From positions 496,001 through 560,000 of the forward strand of contig NZ_BMCS01000002.1 of assembly GCF_014635305.1 (NCBI RefSeq): a stretch of DNA of 64,000 nt, in the 5' to 3' direction. The stretch comes from Williamsia phyllosphaerae. Its GTDB lineage: Bacteria; Actinomycetota; Actinomycetes; Mycobacteriales; Mycobacteriaceae. Shown here one piece after another: positions 59,109 to 64,000 of the stretch. The notes beneath the pieces were generated by a model that ran no database searches, had not been told where the DNA came from, and saw only the letters and a list, made by a program, of their open reading frames with translations. The stretch's first letter is position 1. Every line of letters begins with the position of its first letter. The translations under genes and the position numbers were made by a program.

Positions 59109-59828
59109 ATGAACCTACAGAACTCGACAATCCTGATCACCGGAGCCAACCGCGGAATCGGCGCCGCACTCGTCCATGCCGCGCTCGACGCCGGAGCCCG
59201 ACGGGTCTACGCCACCTCCCGATCCGGCCTCACACCGTTGGACGACGACCGCGTCGTGGGCCTCGCCCTCGACGTAACCGACCCCGCGTCCGTCGCCGCT
59301 GCGGCCGAGAAGGCCACCGACGTGTCCGTGCTCGTGAACAACGCGGGTGTCGCGGCGCGGCAGGGCCTGCTGACCGGCGACCTCGATCAGATGCGACTGG
59401 AGATGGAGACCAACTTCTGGGGGCCGCTGCTCGTCACCCGCGCCTTCGCGCCGGCACTTGCCCGTGCCGGCGGCGGCGCCGTCGTCACCGTCGCCTCCGT
59501 GTTGGCCATGACCGCGTTCGAGGGAGCCGGCTCGTACGCCGCGTCCAAGGCCGCCGCGTGGTCGGCCAACGACGGCATGCGGCTGGAACTGGCGGGCCAG
59601 GACACCCAGGTGCTCACCGCGTTCCTCGCCTCCACCGACACCGACATGATGTCGGGATGGGACGTGTTCAAGAACGATCCCGCCGACGTGGCCACGGCGA
59701 TCCTTACCGCCGTCCGCGAGGGCGCCGACGAGGTGTTCGTCGACGACGACTCCCGGACGACCAAGGAGAACCTGGCGTCCCCGGTCGCGATCCGCTACCC
59801 CGACCTGGCGGCCGCGCGAGCTCGATGA
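59109..59828 (+). CDS. Short-chain dehydrogenase/reductase under MerR control
   Basis: 239 residues. The cofactor site is LITGANRGIGAALVHAA, with LDVTDP and VLVNNAGVA, then the catalytic Ser region VTVASVLAM and YAASK. No other gene shares its transcript. The adjoining divergent MerR gene and promoter architecture suggest that it is induced by a small-molecule or redox stress and detoxifies a carbonyl compound; that is inference. Confidence 0.92.
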   Translation: MNLQNSTILITGANRGIGAALVHAALDAGARRVYATSRSGLTPLDDDRVVGLALDVTDPASVAAAAEKATDVSVLVNNAGVAARQGLLTGDLDQMRLEMETNFWGPLLVTRAFAPALARAGGGAVVTVASVLAMTAFEGAGSYAASKAAAWSANDGMRLELAGQDTQVLTAFLASTDTDMMSGWDVFKNDPADVATAILTAVREGADEVFVDDDSRTTKENLASPVAIRYPDLAAARAR

Positions 59829-59873
59829 GGCCCGGACCCGGCGCGGTCGACGGCGACGATCAGGGCTGGACGG

Positions 59874-60659
59874 TCAGGGTTTGCGGACCAGATAGATGTC
59901 CATGATCCAGCCGTGCCGCGCACGGGCCTGTGCCCGCGTCGACGCGATCTGCTCCCCCACCTCGCCGACCGTGCCGCTGAGCAGGATCTCGTCGGGTGTG
60001 CCGAGGTAGGCGCCCCACCAGATGTGATCGCCTGCGTCGGCGGTGTGGCGGAAGGTGCAGTCGGCGTCGAGCATGACGATCTGGTTGCTGTCCACACCCG
60101 ACGGTGTCTCGCCGAGACGGCGACCGGTGGTGATCAGGATGGGTTCGCCGATGCGGTTCATCAGGATCCGGTGCGCGGCGGTCAGCGCCGACGCACTCGT
60201 GACCCCGGCGACCACCTCGACGGCCAGCGGTAGACGGCCGCGGTCGACGATCGCGTCGGCGATGCGCAGGGTGCTGTCGTAAAGGCCCGGGTCGCCCCAG
60301 ACCAGGATCCCCCCGACACCGTCGTCGGACAGCTCCGCGGTCAGCGCCGTCTCGATCCGGGTCGCGCGGGCGTCGTGCCAGCGCCGCACCTCGGCGTCGT
60401 AGTCGGAGGGGTTCCGGTCGCGCGGCGGGTCCTCGATCTCGACGAAGCGGTAGTTGCCCGCACCGAGGTGTCGGTCGCAGATCTGTTCGCGGACCGCGAC
60501 CAACGACTCCTTGGTCGCTCCCTTGTCGAGGACGAAGAAGGTGTCGACGCCGCGCATCGCGTCGATGGCCTCGATGGTGACCTGGCGTGGATCGCCCGGC
60601 CCGATACCGATGATCCGCAGGGTGCGGCCGGCCGCACGGTCCGGCGAGGTGGTCGTCAC
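59874..60659 (-). CDS. cobF: Precorrin-6A synthase (deacetylating)
   Basis: SAM-dependent methyltransferase that methylates C-1 of precorrin-5 in aerobic cobalamin synthesis, releasing acetate. 261 residues from a GTG at 60659. The tetrapyrrole methylase fold shows IIGIGPGDPRQVT, LVWGDPGLYDSTLRI, VVAGVTSASAL and DIYLVRKP. No other cob gene is in the window. The start overlaps the stop of the upstream SDR gene. The longer frame is a shadow of that SDR gene. Confidence 0.93.
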   Translation of the reverse strand: MTTTSPDRAAGRTLRIIGIGPGDPRQVTIEAIDAMRGVDTFFVLDKGATKESLVAVREQICDRHLGAGNYRFVEIEDPPRDRNPSDYDAEVRRWHDARATRIETALTAELSDDGVGGILVWGDPGLYDSTLRIADAIVDRGRLPLAVEVVAGVTSASALTAAHRILMNRIGEPILITTGRRLGETPSGVDSNQIVMLDADCTFRHTADAGDHIWWGAYLGTPDEILLSGTVGEVGEQIASTRAQARARHGWIMDIYLVRKP

Positions 60660-61516
60660 GGGCGCGCGCGGCGCAGACCGTGGAATCGGGCCGTGACGTC
60701 GAGCATCACCGCGCGCGGCAGAATGCGTCGCAGCGCGAACACCACCGGCGCGCGATTGCCCATCGCGTACAACGGTTTCGGGTTCGCCGACAGCGCCGCG
60801 GTGACGATCAGCTCGGCGATCGGTCCGACGTCGAGTCCCCGCTGCTCGTTGCGGCGCGTGGCCGCAGCAACCTTGGCGTAGTCCTCGCGGTAGGGGGAGT
60901 CGTCGGCGAGGTGATAGCTCCGCCGGTCCCCGATACCGGTGGCGATCGTCCCCGGTTCGACCGTCAGCATCGCGATGCCGAACGGCGCGAGCTCGCGACG
61001 TGACGCATCGGCGAAACCCTTCATCGCGCTCTTCGCGGCTGAGTAGGTCGAGCGGAACGCGATCGGGAAGCTCGACAGCATCGACCCCACCATCACCACC
61101 ACCCCGAACTGCCGTGACCGCATCCCGGGCAGCAGGGCCTTGGTCAGCGCGATCGGCCCGAAGACGTTCGTGGTGAACAACTCCTCGATCGCCGACATCG
61201 GCGTGTCCTCGAGCGAGCCCATCAGGCTCGCGCCCGCGTTGTTGATCAGGATGTCGACGTCGCCGGCCTCGCGAGCGCACCGCTCGACGCTCGCGGCGTC
61301 GGTCTGATCGAGCGCGATGTAGCGAACACCGGTGATGCGGTCCTCCGTGGCGATGCGATCGGGGTGACGGCTCGTACCGATCACCGCGTGCCCCCGGGCC
61401 ACGAATTTCTCCGCGACCGCGGCGCCGATGCCGCTGGAGGCGCCGGTCACCAGGACCGTCCTCGATCGTTCCGTCCGACGGCTGGGCGATGATCCGGATG
61501 CACTCACGCCGATCAC
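60656..61516 (-). CDS. Short-chain dehydrogenase/reductase, cotranscribed with cobF
   Basis: 286 residues. VLVTGASSGIGAAVAEKF, LDQTDA, ILINNAGASL, the Ser in MVGSMLSSF, and YSAAKSAMKGF mark a classical SDR with catalytic Tyr and Lys. Its stop codon overlaps the cobF start (GTGA), so the two are coupled. Substrate unknown; a link to cobalamin synthesis is not evident. Confidence 0.9.
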   Translation of the reverse strand: MIGVSASGSSPSRRTERSRTVLVTGASSGIGAAVAEKFVARGHAVIGTSRHPDRIATEDRITGVRYIALDQTDAASVERCAREAGDVDILINNAGASLMGSLEDTPMSAIEELFTTNVFGPIALTKALLPGMRSRQFGVVVMVGSMLSSFPIAFRSTYSAAKSAMKGFADASRRELAPFGIAMLTVEPGTIATGIGDRRSYHLADDSPYREDYAKVAAATRRNEQRGLDVGPIAELIVTAALSANPKPLYAMGNRAPVVFALRRILPRAVMLDVTARFHGLRRARP

Positions 61517-61635
61517 TGTAGGGGCCGTTCGAACGCCATCCGAAAAGAAGTGGCGATCACAGGAATTATCAGGAGATCCTCAGGGTTGGACATGCTCGGT
61601 GCGGTTGTTCGTTTCGGTGGGGAAGAAGGTGCGCG

Positions 61636-62601
61636 ATGCTGATCGGTATCGGTCTCGCCGTCCTCGCCGCGCTCGGATACGGGCTCTCCTCGGTGATGCA
61701 GGCCCTCGGCGCACGACAGGCCGCCGCCCAGTCCTCCGGCGACGGTTGGACCACCGAGTCCGGCGGTCCCACACTCAAATCCACGATGGCCGCGGCCCTG
61801 ACCGGGGTCTTCATCGTCGGCGCGGTCATGGACGTCCTGGGCTTCATCGCCGGCGCGGGCGCGGCCCGGATGCTGCCGCTGTTCCTCTCGCAGACGATCG
61901 TCGCGGGCAACCTGGTGATCACCGCGATCCTGGGGATGTTTGCGCTCGGTATCCGACTGCACCCGCGGGATTGGGCGGCCATGGCGCTCGTCATCGTCTC
62001 GCTGTGTCTGTTGGGGACGGCCTCGCACAGTCACGGTGCGACGCAGGCGAGTCTCACGTTCCGGTTCGGACTGCTCGCCGCGACGATCGCCATCATCGTC
62101 ATCTCGCTTCTCGCCGTGCGCCGGATGGGTCGGGCCGGTTCGATCGCGGCCGGTATGGCCGCGGGGCTGCTGTTCGGCGCCATCGCCATGGCGGTCCGGG
62201 TGCTCGGCGGCATCCACCCGTTCTCGATCACCACCATCGCGACCGATCCGGCCGCATGGACGATCGCCATCGCCGGCGCCTTCGGTTTCTACCTGCACAC
62301 CGTCGCGTTGCAGCTGGGCGCGGTCAACGGTTCGACCGCGGCGATGGTCGTCGGCGAGACCGCGGTGCCCGGCATCCTCGGCGTGTGGCTGCTCGGCGAC
62401 ACCACCGTGTCCGGCCTGGAGTGGCTGGCCGTGGCCGGTTTCGTGCTCGCGATCGTCGGTGCCGTCCTGGTGGCGCTGTTCGGATCGGGTGAGGCCCAGC
62501 GTTCGGCGGAACAGAACGAGGTCCATGCCGTCGGCGAGGTCATCGCGGCACCGCTCGCGCACCGTCACTACAGTTCGTCCGGACGTGGAGCCGACGGTTG
62601 A
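61636..62601 (+). CDS. DMT/EamA-like multi-helix permease
   Basis: 321 residues with about nine to ten membrane helices in two similar halves (GIGLAVLAALGYGLSSVMQA; TIAIIVISLLAVRRMG). This is the drug/metabolite transporter pattern, close to the Mg-transporter NIPA-like DUF/EamA branch. The last ~35 residues are a polar tail. The ribosome site GGGGAAGAAGG precedes the ATG. The substrate is unknown. Confidence 0.82.
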   Translation: MLIGIGLAVLAALGYGLSSVMQALGARQAAAQSSGDGWTTESGGPTLKSTMAAALTGVFIVGAVMDVLGFIAGAGAARMLPLFLSQTIVAGNLVITAILGMFALGIRLHPRDWAAMALVIVSLCLLGTASHSHGATQASLTFRFGLLAATIAIIVISLLAVRRMGRAGSIAAGMAAGLLFGAIAMAVRVLGGIHPFSITTIATDPAAWTIAIAGAFGFYLHTVALQLGAVNGSTAAMVVGETAVPGILGVWLLGDTTVSGLEWLAVAGFVLAIVGAVLVALFGSGEAQRSAEQNEVHAVGEVIAAPLAHRHYSSSGRGADG

Positions 62602-62656
62602 CGCCGACGCCGGGCACGATCGCCATCCATCCGTCACCCCGCTACGAAGGACACCC

Positions 62657-63133
62657 ATGACCACCGCGTACGACTTCACCGCCACGAACATCGATGGCGA
62701 AGAGATCGATCTCAGCCAGTACCGAGGCAAGCCGCTGCTGATCGTCAACACCGCGTCGCAGTGCGGTTTCACGCCGCAGTACACCGGCCTCGAGGAGCTC
62801 AGCAAGACCTACGGCGACAAGGGACTCGTCGTCCTCGGCTTCCCGTGCAACCAGTTCGGTCACCAGGAGCCCGGTGACGCCGAGGAGATCAAGAACTTCT
62901 GCAACCTGACCTACGACGTCAGCTTCCCGATGTTCAGCAAGGTCGACGTCAACGGCAAGGACGCGCACCCGCTGTTCGCGTGGTTGCGGTCGGAGAAGGG
63001 CACCGTCCTGGGCAGCCGCATCAAGTGGAACTTCACCAAGTTCCTGGTGAACAAGGAGGGGCAGGTCGTCGACCGGTTCCCGCCGACCGCCAAGCCCGCG
63101 TCGCTGTCGGGAAAAATCGAAAAGCTCCTCTGA
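62657..63133 (+). CDS. Glutathione peroxidase-family thiol peroxidase
   Basis: 158 residues. The active-site motif NTASQCGFTPQY has Cys where mammalian enzymes have selenocysteine. FPCNQFGHQEPG holds the Gln and WNFTKF the Trp of the catalytic tetrad, and a second Cys (NFCNLTYD) could serve as resolving Cys. In actinobacteria, which use mycothiol, such enzymes are usually reduced by thioredoxin. The ATG at 62657 follows GAAGG. The frame ends 17 bp before hairpin element 2. Confidence 0.93.
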   Translation: MTTAYDFTATNIDGEEIDLSQYRGKPLLIVNTASQCGFTPQYTGLEELSKTYGDKGLVVLGFPCNQFGHQEPGDAEEIKNFCNLTYDVSFPMFSKVDVNGKDAHPLFAWLRSEKGTVLGSRIKWNFTKFLVNKEGQVVDRFPPTAKPASLSGKIEKLL

Positions 63134-63150
63134 CGTTCGTCGTAGCCGAG

Positions 63151-63209
63151 ATCGTCCGACATGGGCGTCGTCGAGGGCACTATGCCCTCGACGGCCGATA
63201 TCGGGCGAT
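63151..63209 (+). terminator. Intergenic hairpin element, family 2 copy 2
   Basis: The inner stem is a perfect 11-bp repeat (CGTCGAGGGCA and TGCCCTCGACG) with CTA loop. The outer arms, ATCGTCCGACATGGG and CCGATATCGGGCGAT, pair with two G-U and one mismatch. It starts 17 bp after the peroxidase stop, the same placement as copy 1 at 32312. Confidence 0.72.
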
Positions 63210-63243
63210 TTCTGCTGTCTGACACGGTCGCTAGCGTGGTGGT

Positions 63244-63537
63244 ATGAGCGACCGCTTCCCCGACGACTGCCCGACCCTCACCCGCGACGGTCAGACCGTA
63301 GGGTTCAGTCCCTCACCGGACGGGATGTCGCTGTTCGCATGGTGGCGCGACACCACCGCTGATCACACCGACAGCGAGATGATCGGCGTCTACCCGAGCT
63401 ACGAGGCCGGGGTCATCGGAGTGCTGCGCGCCATCGCGGCCGACGGGATGGACCCCGACCCCGACGAGGTCACCGTCGAGGCGACGGCCCTCGAGCGCGA
63501 TTTCATCGCCACCGACTGGATGGGTCTGGGCTTCTGA
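63244..63537 (+). CDS. Small hypothetical protein, 97 aa
   Basis: Not recognised. It is a soluble, acidic 97-residue protein without signal or membrane segment, rich in Asp and Trp (SLFAWWRDTTADH, DPDPDEVTVEAT). The codon usage is as in its neighbours. The ATG follows a GTGGT context with a possible TAGCGT -10 box about 7 bp upstream, so it may be leaderless. Its stop lies 24 bp before the tRNA. Confidence 0.7.
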   Translation: MSDRFPDDCPTLTRDGQTVGFSPSPDGMSLFAWWRDTTADHTDSEMIGVYPSYEAGVIGVLRAIAADGMDPDPDEVTVEATALERDFIATDWMGLGF

Positions 63538-63560
63538 GCAGGGGGCGGAGGCCCCGGATG

Positions 63561-63633
63561 TGCCCTCGGCAGGATTCGAACCTGCGACCTACCCTTTAGG
63601 AGAGGGTTGCTCTATCCCCTGAGCTACGAAGGC
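63561..63633 (-). tRNA. tRNA-Arg (anticodon CCU)
   Basis: The 73-nt cloverleaf reads on the minus strand: acceptor GCCTTCG with CGAGGGC, D-arm GCTC/GAGC, anticodon stem ACCCT/AGGGT around loop CTCCTAA, and T-arm GCAGG with TTCGAAT loop. The CCA is not encoded. tRNA-Arg(CCU) is a common phage or island integration site, but no element borders it on the visible side. Confidence 0.96.
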
Positions 63634-63683
63634 AACTGCGCCGATCACCTGATCGCGACGCGTGGCGAGTCTAACCGACCCCG

Positions 63684-64000
63684 TCAGACGCCAACCAGTT
63701 CGCGCCGTCGCGGCATGGTCCGCGCGACACCGAACGCGGCGAGTGCCGCCAGCAGCAGGACGACCGTCGCGATGACGAAGGCCAGTGTGTACGACGACCC
63801 CAGTACCGGCGTGACGACGACCGGGCCGAGCACCTGACCGACCCCGTAGACCGCGGTCAGGATGGCCGCGGTCCGCGCGACCGGCAGCGCCGCTCCGACC
63901 GACATCGCGACGGAGACGATCCCGATGAACGTCCCGCCGAACAACGCTGCCGCGACGAGAGCGGCGGCGGTCGACGACGACACCGCCGGCAGCAGCGCGG
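63684..64000 (-). CDS. MFS transporter, C-terminal part (YbfB/YjiJ-like), cut by window edge
   Basis: The frame enters from the right edge and ends at 63684; 105 codons are visible. Three to four membrane helices are seen (AALFGGTFIGIVSVAMSVG, ILTAVYGVGQVLGPVVVTPV, LAFVIATVVLLLAALAAFGV), ending in a basic tail. The LFGGTF and GVGQVLGP pattern resembles the last helices of YbfB/YjiJ-type major facilitators. The substrate cannot be deduced. An internal GTG at 63983 is unlikely to be the start. Confidence 0.78.
   Translation of the reverse strand, partial: ALLPAVSSSTAAALVAAALFGGTFIGIVSVAMSVGAALPVARTAAILTAVYGVGQVLGPVVVTPVLGSSYTLAFVIATVVLLLAALAAFGVARTMPRRRELVGV

Noticed and set aside
58129..59112. 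Plus-strand frame of 327 codons in the gap and over MerR
   Set aside because: Runs antisense through the MerR gene and has no homology I can recognise.
63561..63633. Integrated element at tRNA-Arg
   Set aside because: No integrase, direct repeat of the tRNA 3' end or phage gene is visible beside it within the window.

Overview
The window is high-G+C actinobacterial chromosome, most likely Gordonia or a close relative in the Mycobacteriales. This is inferred from three things: GTG, TTG and apparently leaderless starts; family content (an Rv0954-like Gly/Tyr/Gln-rich membrane protein, DUF6350, DUF222/HNH, Stf0, a short AroQ chorismate mutase); and conserved gene order. Read right to left, Nei/Fpg glycosylase, SDR, pgi, chorismate mutase, pcrA/uvrD1, M23 peptidase, sucC, sucD, Rv0954-like, DUF6350, purN and purH match the Mycobacterium tuberculosis Rv0944-Rv0957 order as I remember it. 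The accessory genes sit as blocks between these core genes.

Layout. 1-2.5 kb: 3' part of an nSTAND/WD40 protein. 2.5-3.0 kb: three palindromic elements and a 29-bp tandem repeat. 3.0-9.5 kb: glycerol regulon (glpK1 and an IclR regulator on -, then glpK2-glpD-glpF on +) with a perfect inverted-repeat operator between the divergent arms. 9.6-13.3 kb: DauA-like amine oxidase, a small unknown, and a GT39 glycosyltransferase. 13.4-18.7 kb: purH, purN, DUF6350 and the Rv0954-like gene, all on -. 18.9-32.8 kb: an accessory block with acyl-CoA ligase, acetoacetyl-CoA synthetase and a DszC-like flavoprotein on -, diverging from a single-chain indolepyruvate ferredoxin oxidoreductase-type enzyme; then a heliorhodopsin, a TetR-esterase pair, a YhgE-like membrane protein and a DinB remnant. 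32.8-38.8 kb: sucD, sucC, an M23 peptidase with a CRP/GlxR-type site and a structured leader, and pcrA. 39-42.4 kb: a membrane-anchored protein with a seemingly inactive Tox-REase-5-like C-terminus, and a GT-C-like membrane protein. 42.5-46.7 kb: chorismate mutase-sulfatase facing an Stf0 sulfotransferase-FGE pair, with four more palindromic elements between them. 46.8-58 kb: pgi, a condensation-fold protein, MscS, a lipoprotein, a GGDEF protein, an SDR, a PI-PLC-like secreted protein, Nei, CysQ and a DUF222/HNH protein. 58.6-64 kb: MerR-SDR pair, cobF-SDR pair, a DMT-like permease, glutathione peroxidase, a small unknown, tRNA-Arg(CCU) and the end of an MFS gene.

Working together: glpF, glpK, glpD and the IclR protein form a self-contained glycerol uptake and oxidation module. 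Sulfotransferase (Stf0), sulfatase, its activator (FGE) and the PAP phosphatase CysQ make a sulfate-ester theme. The ligase, AacS, DszC-like and oxidoreductase genes suggest acid/CoA catabolism. The most notable items are the heliorhodopsin, two families of intergenic palindromes (one BIME-like with seven copies in two loci), the switch-like leader before the M23 gene, the likely CTG start of purN, and the degenerate toxin-fold protein.
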